A DNA stretch of 64,000 nt from Tilletiaria anomala UBC 951 (taxonomy: Eukaryota > Basidiomycota > Exobasidiomycetes > Georgefischeriales > Tilletiariaceae). Position 1 is the first letter of the stretch, and the number at the start of each line of letters is the position of its first letter. Shown here piece by piece: positions 16,816-29,090 of the stretch. Where the stretch lies: positions 23,460 to 87,459 of the forward strand of contig NW_013546942.1 in NCBI RefSeq assembly GCF_000711695.1, given 5' to 3'. A program made the translations under genes and the position numbers. The notes beneath the pieces are model-generated. The model was not told where the DNA came from and did not search any database. It saw nothing but the letters and a program-made list of their open reading frames with translations.

Positions 16816-17971
16816 CTTGCGGTAAGGACCGGCGAGATGTGTTTGTTACCCTGGAAGAAGACGCTGCTGCTGCTATAATCGGTAATCAAGTGCACGAGCA
16901 GAGAAGGAGACTGCTCGAGAGTGTCGAGCCTTCTGCACGCAGCGGCATAGTTGCACGTGTCGTGCTGTCGCAAAGGGGGAGGCTGCACAAGCTTGAGGGG
17001 GGGGTTGATGGAAGAGTTGGTCCAAGTATTTGTCTTGAACAGAGTAGAAAGGGAAACCAAGGCTGCGGAGACAAAACTGCTCTCGTGCCCACCCGTCTGA
17101 TTGCGCCCACACATGCAGCCAGACCGCAGGCTGGAGCAACTCGCCTCCACCACCACCACCACCACCACCCACCACGACTCGACTTACCATCACCCCCCAA
17201 TATCCTAGATCGAAGCCAGCAGCAGCATGCTGTAAATGAGCCCCGCGAGAGGGCCTGGGCGAGCGGAGACAGCATCTCCTTGAATTGGTATCGCCCATAT
17301 TTTCAATATAATGCATTGAATTCCATAGTCACGGGTGTCCGTGGCCGTGCGGGGATCGACCGAACCGAGAAGGACGCCCACCTGAGGACAATGAATGAAA
17401 TAGCTAAGCTTCTTATGCAGCGCCGTCAAGAACGCATCCCCCTGTCTTTGTTTTCTCTAGCCAACTCGCCGTCCCTTATTCCGTACTAGGCAAGCATATT
17501 TTGCATACCTCTCCATTTTCCTCGCTGTTCTGAACAAGAGGGGCGTTGCAAACGCCTCTCGCAGGTTTGACGCCTTGTTTCAGAATCCACGACTGGTTCT
17601 CCGCAAGCCACTATGCAAGGCAATCTTAAAACAGCAATAGAAATCTTTCAAAATTGTTCGGCTATGGAACCATTCCCTCCATCTGGTAAAATGCCAGCGG
17701 GGCTGAGGAGCTACGATGGCTTTCTATAGCCCATCCACCCGCGAAATTACTGGCACGTGCACAGGCGCACGCTGTATGGGCGGCCCTGTGCAACGGGAAA
17801 CGACCGTCGGCGCTCGCAGAGGCAGATGTCTCGTAACGAAAGTACTCGTGACTCTCGTTTCGTTAGGCTGTGTTGATCAATGTGATTGCAATTGCTCATC
17901 ATGACATCCACCTGCTGTAGTATGACACGCTGTCAAGTGAACAAAGCTTGGAAATGAGACACGAAGCCCGA
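16816..17971. other. Intergenic region upstream of acid phosphatase
   Basis: About 1.15 kb between the acid phosphatase start and the uS9m stop, both on the minus strand. It contains a (CAC)7 tract and otherwise no recognisable gene; the long frame 16470-17489 (+) is mostly antisense or low-complexity. Confidence 0.5.
17148..17168 (+). repeat. (CAC)7 trinucleotide microsatellite
   Basis: Seven uninterrupted CAC units, continued by a near-repeat, in non-coding DNA about 330 bp upstream of the acid phosphatase start codon. Confidence 0.85.
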
Positions 17972-19289
17972 TCAACGCTTGACCCAGGTTCTTGCCTTCC
18001 TTGACTTGACCAGGCCTGTTTTCTTCCTCTCGACCATACGAGGATCGCGCCGGAGAACGCCGTCTGTATGTTGCAAAAGTATATGGACCGGTCAGCGTCG
18101 CCCGAATACGAGTTTAAGCGAGCGCCGACGCTTGTAGCCGTGCACAACCGATCAACTCACCCCTGAGTAGTACAGCCCGGATCCGCTGCACCTCCTCCTC
18201 GCCGCCGTCCACGAGGCCCGCCTGCGCTGCGACGGCGAGTGCCTTGGCGAGCGCATGCGCCACAGCTCCCGCCTGCCCTGTGTTGCCCCCGCCGCGCACA
18301 AGCGCAAAGACGTTAAAAACACCCAGCTTACCCGCGAGCTTCAGTGGCCACATGACGCGCTCCCGGTGGTCGATGCGTGAAAAATACTCGCCCAGGGTCG
18401 CATTGTTGACCAGAACTTGGCCGACGACGACAGACGCTTGTTGTTCCTCTAGCTGCCCGCTTCGGTTTGCGATTGTAGACGGTGGCGAGGAGGGCGTTGG
18501 AACAATCCAGACACGTGCGCTCGACTCTTTTCGCCGGCCCATAGCGTACGCCCGTCCGTGCGCGTCCAAACCCGCGCTTGTCGCCGCTTCTTGGCGCTCT
18601 GCGCCTGCTAAGCTGCTGCTCACCACGCCCGGCACTGAAAAGTCCTGGCTGCCGCCTGGGCGCGCAAAGTCCGCAAACGCCTCCTCAACCTCCTTTGCCA
18701 GCGTGGGGTCGATGCCGGGTAGGTGCGTCGAGACCAGCGAGCGGTAGCGCGCCAGCGCCGATAAGTGCGCGATGATACGGCGGTACTGCGATGCCTTGAG
18801 CGATGGCATGCTGAGTTTCTGCGCGATGCCCGCGGGTGGGAGCCAGGCCTTCAAAGTGCCACTGCGAGCGCCTCCCGCTGCAGCAGCTGCTACGCTCGGC
18901 GGAGCCGAGTTGGGGGGTAGGATGTACGCCTGCTCGAGCGCGCGCTTCGAGCGGCGCGTCAGGTCCGCCAGGCGCAGAAGCGTGGCGATGTACGTTGGGC
19001 GGGCAGTGTAGTACGTCTGCATCGGTGGTTTCGGACGCAGCTTAGGCTCGGGTAGCTGCATACCGCCGCCGCTGGCGAGCGCCGCCGCTTCAGGCATATA
19101 GCGCCCATGGTACGCAGGTGCTGAACGGGAAGCGTCGCTGTGCTTGGAAGGAGAGGCGAACGGGGACGAAGCGGATGAATGCAGCTGGCGAGGGGCACAA
19201 GCAAGGACCGTCGACCGAGCGCTGCTCGTGCTGCCGTGCCGCAGCAGCTGCAGGACGAGGCGTTTTTCTGACGCTGTCAGCGCTGACAT
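17972..19289 (-). CDS. MRPS9: Mitochondrial small-subunit ribosomal protein uS9m
   Basis: A component of the mitochondrial ribosome small subunit. Two exons, 19289-18161 and 18063-17972, join in phase (GGGTGAGT donor, ATACAG acceptor) for 406 residues. The uS9 core occupies the C-terminal third: [48 protein letters not shown], and the last exon supplies [20 protein letters not shown] and a basic end. The N-terminal 60 residues are rich in Ser/Arg/Ala and fit a mitochondrial presequence. The frame stays open for 131 codons upstream to 19682, but the ATG at 19289 starts a plausible presequence and I prefer it. The next gene is divergent, about 400 bp away. Confidence 0.93.
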
Positions 19290-19696
19290 CGTCGGCTTTC
19301 CAAACAGAAGATAAACGAATGCAGAGCCAGCGTCGCTGCTCCGATGACTTGCTTTGCCAGGTCGTTCGCTGGGAAGGTCAAAAGTTGCAGTCTCATGAGA
19401 GCACGGAAAGATGGAGAGAGGCTCCCGAAGAAAAGTCACCTTGAAGTCGGTGTAGATTGACATAGCCCTACTTTGGATCTGTTGCTCATTCCCGGCCGAG
19501 AGAACTGAATCCGCGTTCCGTACTTTTTTTGCTGCCGTCGCTACAGCAAGTTTCATCGTCATGGACACCGATTTAGATATTGAGTTTCTTGACTCTTGAT
19601 CATGCATCCCAATAGTATCCAATACACACGCGCCCGTAGCTTGTGCATTGTGCGACGCCAGCACATGCAGCAGGTTAGGCATTCAGCACAGCCAGG

Positions 19697-22600
19697 ATGC
19701 CGCAACAGCGGGCTCGCGGCCCAGTTATGGCAAAGAACGCGCCGACCGGAGCTGTGACAGCGACATCTGACACCAGTGACGGCTCCTCGTCGTCCGATAG
19801 CTCCCATTCATCTGACAGCAGCTCTTCCTCGTCTTCAAAGGGCGAAGAGCCAATAAAAACAACAGGTCAAGCCGTGAATTCCCGCAAAGGACGTCAAAAT
19901 GCCCAGATGACATCTGAGGCGAAGGACCAAGCGCACGGACAGTCTTTTGACATTTCGTCAATCTCCGCTTCCGCAGCATCCTCATCTTCCTCCTCATCGT
20001 CCTCTTCATCGGAATCGGGCTTGACATCGACTAGCTCCCAGTCTGACACGTCCACAGCTGTGAAAGCTCCACAAGCACCAGCAATTTCTCAACTATCAAT
20101 TGCAAATGTCAAGTGTAAACCGAAGGTACATGCGGATGCAACGCGTGCGCAGAAGGAGAAGCCGCCAACAATAGCGACACCCAAATCGGCTCCAGCACCA
20201 GTGCCTGGGGCTAATGTGGGAGCATCCTCCACAGGAAAAGGCAAACGCAAGCGTGTCGATTGGGAGGACGATCCCCAGTCTTTAGCACCTACGCCGGCGC
20301 AAAAGGGCAATGCTCGCCCTGTGCAGCCGCAGTTGACGCAGGTGGAAAGCCCAACGGGGAAGTCTCGGAGGAAGCGGCAGAAGCGTAACGTTAACGTTGA
20401 AGGGGATGCTGCGCCGCCATCAACTTCGCTTGCGCAGGAGCGACAACATGCCCTTCACCAATGCAAACGTGGACGTGAGAGAAGGGAGCTCGATCTGCCA
20501 ATCCTTGTGCATTCAGCATCGCGGCGCCATTTGCACCTACGTGCTCCATCGTGTTCTGCTACGAGTTCATTACCTGCATGTGATGGAACATTCCTCGCTG
20601 ATGAGTCATGCCTTCGCGAGGCCGTCCACGGAGGCATTGTCAACTTTTTTGTCGACACTTCTACTGTCTTTTCGAGGCCAACAGAAGGTGGGGTTCAATA
20701 TCGAAAATGTGCTGCGCGCATCACGCGTGGATGCTGATCCATTTTCATTTTTGTCACGATACTTTCCTCAGATCTAACGGACTTAGCTGGTATTAGCGCT
20801 ATCCTGTGTTACAAAATGGGCCTTCCGCCTGGGGCAGAGCTGCGCCTCGCGTACAAGAACTTGGACAGCGTGCTGATCCACATCGAAGATTGTATGTTCA
20901 GCTGCTGTCTCGCACCCTTCCCATCCACGTATTCTCACAGAACACGTGAATTATTTCATCCTTCACAGCCGGTGATTTGCTAGCGTTCAAACGTAAAGCG
21001 CGCGGCCAGGACGAGGTCAACCTATTCGTACAGCCCCCAGCAGGTTGGAAATGGGGCGGGCCTTCGGCTATCAGCCTCCCGCGGATCAGCCATCCGGTTG
21101 CGGGTGCAGGACCGCATACACCTCAAGGTGGGCATATGCCGCTGGTGTCTACCCCGCTCGTCTTCCAGCCAGCGAGGACTGCAGTTGACAATGCGCGTGC
21201 TGTCGGTGTCGCTGGCAGCCGAACCCGATGTGGAAGGATGAATGGTTCGGCATCTGCCCGAAAGCAGAGTGGGACAGGGCATGAAGGCGGGACGGACAGT
21301 CGAGAGGAGGAGGCAGAGGTGACACACGCGTCGCCGAAAAAGCCCAGGCGCAAGCGCAAGGCCAAGAACCAGGAGGAGCGTTCTGGTGCTGCGGATGACG
21401 CCACCTCAAAAGTAGTCGGGGAGGAGACAGTAATTTCGTCTCTTGCCATAACTTTGCTCAACGAAAATGATGCGGGGGGCCCTGCAAGCCCATCGGCAAA
21501 TCCCCAGCCAGTCACCGTAGCGCGGCGGAGCGACAAGCCGCTGGAAGCTTTCGGGACGATGGAACAGGAATCGAATGCGGTCGTCGTGCCGGAGACGCAA
21601 GAGACGCCCGCGCTCGCGGCCAACGTGGAGAGAGCGAAGGAAGCCAGGGGAACGGCGTACGGAGACATGGGCGTGGATGAGGATGTGACCACTAAGGAAT
21701 CGCCGAGCACAGTCGACCTGGCGTCTTCTACCCGGTCATCCAATGATGCTGGGGGTGCAGAGGATCACGATGCACATGTGACGGAGGCGCGAGGTGGCAA
21801 GGCTTCCCAGGCCATGAACGCGTCTCAGCCAGAGGCAAGGCCTGAGAGCGAGCCAGAAGCTGGAGGACAGGTCGCTCAGTGTGATGACGACCAAATGCTG
21901 GATGCTTCACAGACGGTGTCAAAAGTTAATGCTGACAATGCGGCGGTTAGGCAAGAAGAAGAGACTCTCGAGCCGTCGTCCGTCATGAAAGCGAGAAGCG
22001 CGCGAATGAGAGGAAAGGCAACAGCAGCAGTGGCAGTGGCAACTGTACCCCAACCTTTCCATGTTCCCGGACAATGTGGGATCTGCAATAAGGAGCTGTC
22101 GCATTCCTTTGAGAGTTGCGAAGTGATTCGCGCAGGCCGCGACGCGGTGCAGCGCAGGTGTCAAGAGCTCAAGGAGAAGGGTCGACGAAAGAAGGTGCCT
22201 GAGAGGGCTGCACAGAAGGTGCTGGAACAGTGGTTGAGTGAGTATCACATTGCGTGACTTTACTGTGGAGCTTTCAATGCGCACCAGTCGCTGATCCGCC
22301 TTTTCGCTGTCAGAATCAAACATCAAGAACCCTCAAACGCAAGAATCAACACTTGACAATACTCAAATGCAGGAAACGGCAGTAACCGCCCCGAAGTCAA
22401 TACCGACGCAAAAGGTTTCAGGGACAACCCAGCCGCAGAAGGACATGACCTCCCTGCTCGACGAACTCGGAGCGTTGCGCGAGAGGGCATCGATGGCGAT
22501 CAAGAAAGGAGCAGACTTGGCAAGTAAAGTGCAAGAAGGACACCATAACGGGACCCCGGTCAGCCTGTACGAGACGACGCAAGCCGAGGTCGCGCTGCGC

Positions 22601-23884
22601 GACGCAGTCCAGGTCAAAGATTCGGTGAATGCGCCCCTCGAAGCAAACCCTGATTTGCATACGCAAGAGCGAGGCGTTGCCAGCCCCGCATTGTCAGATC
22701 GGATCAAAGCTGCGCAAATTGTGCTTGCCACAACACCTGATTCGCAGTCGGCAACAGCAGCTCCCCTGCCAGCTGAAGCGTCGATGCGAGTCAGCATCGC
22801 CGACCCGAAACTCGCGCCGCTCCCTGGACTGCGCTCCCCGACAGGCTCCGATTCGTCCCGAGAACTGCAAACGAGCCCGCTTCTAGCACCGGCTAGTGCA
22901 CCGCCTGCAGAAGACGAGGTTGAAACGCAGGCAATCGACGAGCCGGCCTCGCCGCGCAAGAGTTCATTAGCCGTACCAATCGGCAAGGGCTTCGAGCCTG
23001 AAGACTCTCAAGCTGATCAGATCGAGTCGGATAGTAGCAGCCAGACGTCCGAAGACTCTGACGAAGAGGAAGAAGGTATTGAAACTGATCATGAGGATGT
23101 GGAAGAAGAGGAGGAAACAGAGCCGGAAGATGCAGAGGCAGAGGATGACATCTTGAATGCGGATCAAGGCACAGACAAACAGCAACTGCCCAACGGCCAT
23201 GCGCAGGACGGAGAAGGATTTTCTGATTCTGAGATCGAAGAGGGAGATGCCGAAGATATGGCAGAGGGCTTGCGCTCCCGTTCTGCATCACCGCCTCCGA
23301 ATCAGCTGGGCAATCATCGGAACAATGAGGCGGACGGCGTTGCGGAGGGCAAGGAAAAGGAGAGTCTGCGACCAGCAGCCGTCCCAGAAATCTCACAGCC
23401 GTTCAATCCGTTTCGGCGCAGCACGCGGAATGGCACAAGTGCGTCACAGCCGACTCTGGCACAGCGTATCATCCAGACGCCCTTTAAGAGACTCTCCGAC
23501 TTAAGGCCGCAACATCTGCGGCAGAGCTTCTCGCAGCCGAACTCGCCCGTCTCGGCTGCGTCCACCTCGACACGGATTTTTCCAACGGGGCCCGCCACGA
23601 ATGCGCACGACGGCGTCAATGGGGCTGCAACGACGCCTGCCAAGGGGGGGATGGACACCGCGAATATACCTTCAACTTCAGGCGCTGAGAGCGAGGCGGG
23701 CGAGGATTCGAGCGAATCTAGTTCAGATTCCGACTCTGACTCAGACTCGGACGAAGACGTGCGCAAGAAGAAGGGCAAGGCAAACGCCTCTTTGTGTATA
23801 CCCGTGTCGCGACTCGCCGGCTCGAGTCAGAATGGCAAGGCGAAACGGAGACGCAGCACATTCTTCAAGGCATTCGAAGGTTAG
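19697..23884 (+). CDS. Very large, mostly disordered acidic/Ser-rich protein, unrecognised
   Basis: Function unknown. Four exons join in phase: 19697-20687, 20772-20891, 20969-22237 and 22314-23884 (1316 residues). The N-terminus has Ser/Asp-rich clusters and basic nuclear-localisation-like stretches (KGKRKRVDW, KSRRKRQKR). A short region around residues 280-390, covering exon 2, is less biased (DLTDLAGISAILCYKMGLPP, NLDSVLIHIEDSGDLLAF) and may be a folded domain. A zinc-knuckle-like CGICNKELSHSFESC lies near residue 740 (C-x2-C-x5-H-x4-C). Long acidic blocks then alternate with Ser/Asp repeats, and the protein ends with basic KRRRSTFFKAFEG. The composition suggests a nuclear or nucleolar scaffold, possibly of coilin, Net1 or Nopp140 type, but I cannot assign a family. 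The frame between 20430 and 20687 is the least certain part of the model. Confidence 0.7.
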
Positions 23885-23980
23885 CCACGGCCTCGGCTTT
23901 ATTGTAGCATAATTCACGAGAAGCGCTTATTTTCACGAATGATTTGGCCACTTTGATTTCAATGCGATCGCACCTCCTGC

Positions 23981-24785
23981 TCAATACGGCAATCGCTTCT
24001 TGCTTTTCTGCGTCCCTTCCTCCTTGATGGCGCGGACCGGTACTGGCACAGGTTCCGTGCGCGCTTGATCGCCATAGGCAAGTGCTCCGACGTACGGCAT
24101 AGTGTTCCATTTGAGGATGAATTCTGCTTGAGTGATGTTGTTGAAGCTCTTGGATACTTCTCGGAAGCCGTACTTGTTTAGGTTGCCCTTGGCTTGGACA
24201 TGCGCGTCCGCCTTGCTGCGGATGATGTGGTCCCATACGACCACCTGGTTTTGTGGCTGCAGTACAAAGGAACATGGATCAGCGAGGAGGTTTGGGAGGA
24301 GTCGACCACGATGCAACTCACATGCTTCGAGGAGATATATTCAGCTGCAAGGCTGACAAATACTTGCTTGGTGTTCCAGTTGAACAGTCCTGAAAAGTCG
24401 GCATCGATGTCGAATTCGGTCGTCAAGTACTCTTGCTCCCTGCGATCAAAGTGGTACTGCGCTCTCCCAGAGACACTATAGCCAGATAATGACATCGCAC
24501 GCCCGTGTCAGACCTTAGCAGGGTGGCACTGAGTGCATTAAAACTGAGACAAGATGCTCACACTTTGAGGGAATGCACCTCGACCGTGCCACGCGGCTTG
24601 TAACTTACTGGGAAGCTGAAGAATGCGATGATGGCCAGGAGAGCAAGAATCGTGGACGTACCGAACGCCGTGACGGAGTTCAGTCGCTGAAAGGTGCTGT
24701 ACATGCAGGAAAGGCAGCGGGAACACAGGGTGTATCAGCGCAAGTGATTCCATAAAGAAACCGCGAGGGGCACTTACGTGTGCAT
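23981..24785 (-). CDS. SPC3: Signal peptidase complex subunit 3
   Basis: A subunit of the endoplasmic-reticulum signal peptidase, needed to cleave signal sequences. Four exons, 24785-24778, 24696-24562, 24475-24322 and 24256-23981, join in phase to 190 residues, the usual length. The first exon is only 8 nt (M, H and part of T). A single N-terminal membrane anchor follows (TILALLAIIAFFSFP), then a lumenal domain with RGTVEVHSLKV, RAQYHFDRREQEY, LFNWNTKQVFV, VVVWDHII and NKYGFREVSKSFNN, all typical of SPC22/23. The two-residue-apart splice options around the GTAAGT at 24613 were rejected because reading through keeps the family sequence. It is separated from the next gene (+) by a divergent promoter of about 400 bp. 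Confidence 0.93.
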
Positions 24786-25193
24786 GGCGGCCATCTTTGC
24801 TGGGTTCTACGCAGGAGTAGCGTCGTGGCCACGGTCTGAACCTTGTATGATCGGCCCAGCGTATTTCTGTCTAATTTGACGATGATCGATCGTCGAAGTG
24901 GCTTGTATTGGAAGTGATGGAGATCAACGGTTCGGCAAGAAGAACAGAAAACGCTTTGGTGCAAGATGGGATGAGGTGTGTACTTTTGAAGCGTGTGCTC
25001 CACATGAGACGCGACATTTACTCTCCCCACTCGAAGTTGCCTTTTCAACTTCCGTCTGTTTCCCACCTCCCAGGGGCCAGGTTCCATGCATTGGGATGCG
25101 ATACATAACGCCCACGTTTCGTTCGTTTATGGCGGTACACCCTGCTCCGTGGCTAGTCCGGATCGATCTTTCGTATCACATGTCTGACGCACG

Positions 25194-26454
25194 ATGACAA
25201 CGAAAGTGAGTGGCCGAGCCGCTGTGAAGCCCGATCGCAAGGAGAAGCTCATGAGTCCTGTCGTTTCTACCCTCTTTTACAGGTCTTCTCGCTATACATC
25301 TTTGACCGGCATTGTAATCCAGTCTATTACCAAGACTGGACGCACCTCCACCAGGGCCTCTTGGCGCCACTGCACCCCGCTACCGCCGAGCCGTCCTCTT
25401 CGGCCTCTGCCGTCGGGGACACTAGCGTGGACACGGTTGCCGCATCAGAAGCTAGCACGAGCACGTTCCAATCGCTCAGCTCATCCCTGCGAAATGCGAC
25501 ACAGGTGCTAGCGTCGAGTGGGAATGCATCAGGCAGCGCGAAAGGCGCGGGGCCACTCCGGAAAGCGGGAGAGGTGCCGCCAAATGTCACTCGCAGTGTC
25601 GCGAAATCATGTTTACCCACCGCTTCGAAGCAGCGGTCCAGCTTGACGTCTTCGGTGGCTGGAACGGCGAATGAAGGAGTGTCGTTGGGTGGAAACAGCG
25701 CGCTGCCGTTTGATGAACAAGCCAAGCTCGTGTACGGTGTGGTCTTCTCGCTGCGAAATATGTGCCGCAAGCTTGGAGGAGGAGCGGCGGGAACACAGGA
25801 GAACGGCGTGTCCCCTCTGTCCTCGGCTTCACCAGCGACAGCAGAGTTGTTTAACAGCTACACGACGCCGACATACACGCTTACACATTTCCAATCGCCG
25901 ACGATGTACACTTTTGTCCTGCTCACTGACCCGATGCCATCTGCTACCGGGTTCGGCGGTACGGGTGCGTCCGGCAGCGGCGCAGGCAGTGCGGCCAAGG
26001 GCTCGTCGTTGCCCGGCGGTGGCGGTCTCATGTCAGGCTACTCGATCTCTTCGCGCTTCTCTGTCGCTTCCAGCGCCACCTCTTCATCCAGTAATGCGGC
26101 GACAGCGCTTGCAGGCGGGGCTGGCAGCGCAGGCGCAGGATTTGCATCAGCAGCAGGTACGATTCCAGGGACAGGCGGCGTCACGCTCAAATCTGTGCTG
26201 GTGAACATCTGGAAAGGGCCTTGGGTGCAGCACGTTGCCCGCAATCCGCTCTGCCAAAGTGGGCTTGAGCGAAGCGTGCAGGCGGAGCGTGCTGCAGGTG
26301 TGGATAGTGATGGCTTTCGGGATGCAGTGGAGAAACGTGAGTGCCTTTAACGCCCCGTCGGCGAGGATGGCAACTACTGACGGGCCTTTTCTCTTTTTGC
26401 GCTAGTATTTGCGCAATACAAGCTCTCTGCACCGCCGTCACCTGTATTATAGAG
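25194..26454 (+). CDS. BET5: TRAPP complex subunit TRAPPC1/Bet5 with large insertions
   Basis: A core subunit of the TRAPP complexes, which act as exchange factors for Ypt/Rab GTPases in ER-Golgi traffic. Exons 25194-25205, 25283-26336 and 26408-26454 join in phase to 370 residues; typical Bet5/TRAPPC1 is about 145-160. The longin-type core is recognisable: VFSLYIFDRHCNPVYYQDW at the start, then KLVYGVVFSLRNMCRKL, SYTTPTYTLTHFQSPTMYTF followed by VLLTDP, and SVLVNIWKGPWVQHVARNPL. Two Ser/Ala/Gly-rich insertions break it, after residue 30 or so (about 100 residues) and before the last core block. The final exon codes for only 14 residues. The first exon holds four codons. The stop at 26454 faces the G-alpha gene convergently. 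Confidence 0.9.
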
Positions 26455-27045
26455 GCCATACAAACCAGGCAGCTGTGCCAACACCTGGCGAGAGGAGGGT
26501 TCGAGGGCAGCGCGCTCGTCACGGTGACATGGGAGGGATGTCCCGACTCATGCGCATCTATCAAGCTGAAGAATTACTCTCCCCGAGCCAAAAGCAGTGA
26601 AAGTGGACGCGGGCAGCGGAACTAAGGACAACGACAATGAAATTGATGAGGGGGTAAATATAAAGTAGTATACGGGTGGCGGCGGCGGCGGTGACGCTGA
26701 GCATTGATAACCTGATGACGACGACGGAGACGACGATGGATGCGATGGGGGGCCTGGCTACCCGAAGGAGAAGAAAGAATGGCTGTGCCGTCCGACGGAC
26801 GAGCAAACGCCAGATTCCTTTGTTGTTGTGTTTCAAGCCGCGCGGCCGGGTTGGGGCGAGGGGTGCAGCGCTGGCCTTAGATGCTGTGCAGCGCAGTGCT
26901 ATGGAGTGCTGTGCCGTGCAGGCCAGCGAGGCGGTCGACCAAGGCAAAAAAACAGGGATGCTGCTCATCTAACGGTACACTGTTCGATTTTGTGGATAGC
27001 GACGCGGCGGCTGGCGGTCACACCGAGGTGCGGCTCACGACTCGC
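26455..27045. other. Convergent intergenic region
   Basis: About 590 bp between the stops of BET5 (+) and the G-alpha gene (-). It holds GGC/GAC-rich sequence and no supported gene. Confidence 0.5.
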
Positions 27046-29090
27046 TCAGAGCAGACCGCAGCTGCGCAGGTTGACCTGTATGATGATGTCGTTGACGGCG
27101 GAGAGGACGAACCGGATCTACTCGTATGCGCGGGGCGGGCGAGTGCGGAAGCGAGCAATGTCAGTATGGCAGCATCAGCGGAGTCGATGGCTGAGGGAGA
27201 ACGCACCTGATTAGTGTCCGTGGCGCACGTAAAGTGTGTGTAGACTGTTTTTGTCTCGCTCTGGTTTAGTGAGACGAAGCGGTTGACGATATACTCGCAC
27301 GCGGCATTATAGTCGCCGCCGCCGGTGTAGTCGCTAAAGTAGTTGCTCATTGGTGAGATGGGCAGCTTTTCCCGGAACAGGTCGATCTTGTTTAGGAAGA
27401 GGATGATGTTTGTCTGGACGAACCAGCGCGAGTTGCAGATGCTGTCGAAGAGCGTGAGCGCCTCCTGCATGCGGTTGACGTTCTGATCCTCGTATAACAG
27501 CTGGTCATACTCGCTGATGGCGACAAGGAATATGATAGCGGTGACGTTCTCAAAGCAGTGGATCCACTTTTTTCGCTCGGACCGCTGGCCGCCGACGTCG
27601 AAAAGTCGGTAGTGCAGCTCGCCGATCTGGAAGTGCGTCTCGGTGATGCCGGTTGTCTTGACGCGCGAGCGCAGCACGTCCTGGTCCGTCGGTGTGTAGC
27701 GCGGGTCGGAGATGCGCGCGATCGAGTCAAAGTAGTACGGTGCAGAGTCGTTCAGCTGGTACTCCCTACTTCGTCGGAAGCACGCCTGCACACCGGGGTC
27801 GAGCCACAACCCACCAATGGCATCTGCTACCACCGGCGGCAAGGTCTCGGTCTCCATCTGTGTTGGCAAGCTAAGGATGATCTCGGCGCGCTTGGCATTG
27901 GCGCCGTCTGCGAGCGGTATGTCGAGGTTCTCCATGGCATCGAGAAGGACGCGCATGGACTGTAGTGTGTTGCTGAAGATGATCTCCTTGTACGACTCAC
28001 GCTCCTCAACAGAGTATGAGCCATGGTTTATGAGCCTCATCTGCTTGAGAATTGTCGACTTGCCTGATTCACCAGCTCCCAAGAGGAGCATCTCTGCAGC
28101 ACAGCAGAAGCGCAGATGCACACTTTGTCAGTCCTCGCTGCCAAAGGGGCCAAGGGTTCATGTTCTTCTCCCCGCGTGCACCCAGCACCAGGCGGCCACT
28201 GTCATGAACACTCGCATGGGAGCTATTTGCACGTGCTGCTGATCGTCCACCATGCGATTTGCTGAATGTGCTGCAAATGTCCGCATAAGGCTCCCGACGT
28301 TGGGAGATCATTCCGACAGGTACACTAACTCCGAGTCTGACCAACCACGCTTTCCACCCGATCCGATCCGTCCAAATTAGCACCCAACGGCTGCCGCTTC
28401 TACTCCATCTCTTTGGCTCTTCTGGATCACGAGGGCGCGCCCGGGCCACTCTGCTTTGCAACAAAATGAACATGAACTGTTGGCCTTTGACAGACTCACT
28501 AATCTCATTCCTCTGCACCAGCCGATCCTTCTTGAGTTGCGCCTCGATCGCCTCATTACGCAATTGGCCTTCGCGGTCTTCTTTCGACTATTAGCGGTCC
28601 ATGGCGACGGCGACGGACAGGGCGATAGTATCGGGAGAGAGGTGGGAGAGCGGCGACGGGAGAGGGCGGGAAAGGAACGAGGGGCGCGAACGGTCAGCAT
28701 CACTACCTTCGTTCCCCAATTTGCATCCATGGCTGCGGGCGAGGGTTGGGCCAATTGGTGGCGCAACCAGAATCCTGTGCAGACCAGGCTGGGGAGGGAG
28801 GCTTGAGACGCATCATGCGACAAAAGCTGCATCAACCTAGGTCCGCCAAGCGACTCCCTGCGGCGGTGCGTGTCGGATGTCTTCGACGCTGCCATCATTC
28901 CCGGTCCCACTCCTACCTGTCGCATGGCATGTGCAAGTTTGAGCCGGCATCCACCTGCGACATCCGCACGCCTACTTGACACATGCCCTGCGCTCGCTCC
29001 AACTACACTGGGGCGAGTCGACGCTCAAAAGTCGACCACGGGAGCTCGGACCGCTGCGGAACCGAATTGACTTACCGGTCCACAACCCAT
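27046..29090 (-). CDS. Heterotrimeric G-protein alpha subunit
   Basis: A membrane-attached GTPase that relays signals from seven-helix receptors. Exons 29090-29076, 28587-28500, 28093-27207 and 27117-27046 join in phase to 353 residues, the standard size. All G motifs are present: GAGESGKST at residue 40, the switch arginine in LRSRVKTTG, DVGGQRSERKKW, FLNKIDLF and TCATDT. The N-terminus MGCGPSKE carries Gly2 for myristoylation and Cys3 for palmitoylation. The C-terminus NLRSCGLL has the cysteine four from the end that is shared by Gi-like subunits. The first exon codes for only M-G-C-G-P and is followed by a 488-bp intron, the longest in the window; the second exon was placed by phase and by the match SKEDREGQLRNEAIEAQL. 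It looks like fungal group I alpha (Gpa1-like), but the subclass needs a tree. Confidence 0.94.

Noticed and set aside
19290-19682. N-terminal extension of uS9m: the frame stays open 131 codons upstream of the chosen ATG.
   Set aside because: The extension has no presequence character or family similarity, overlaps the probable divergent promoter, and the ATG at 19289 begins a plausible mitochondrial presequence.
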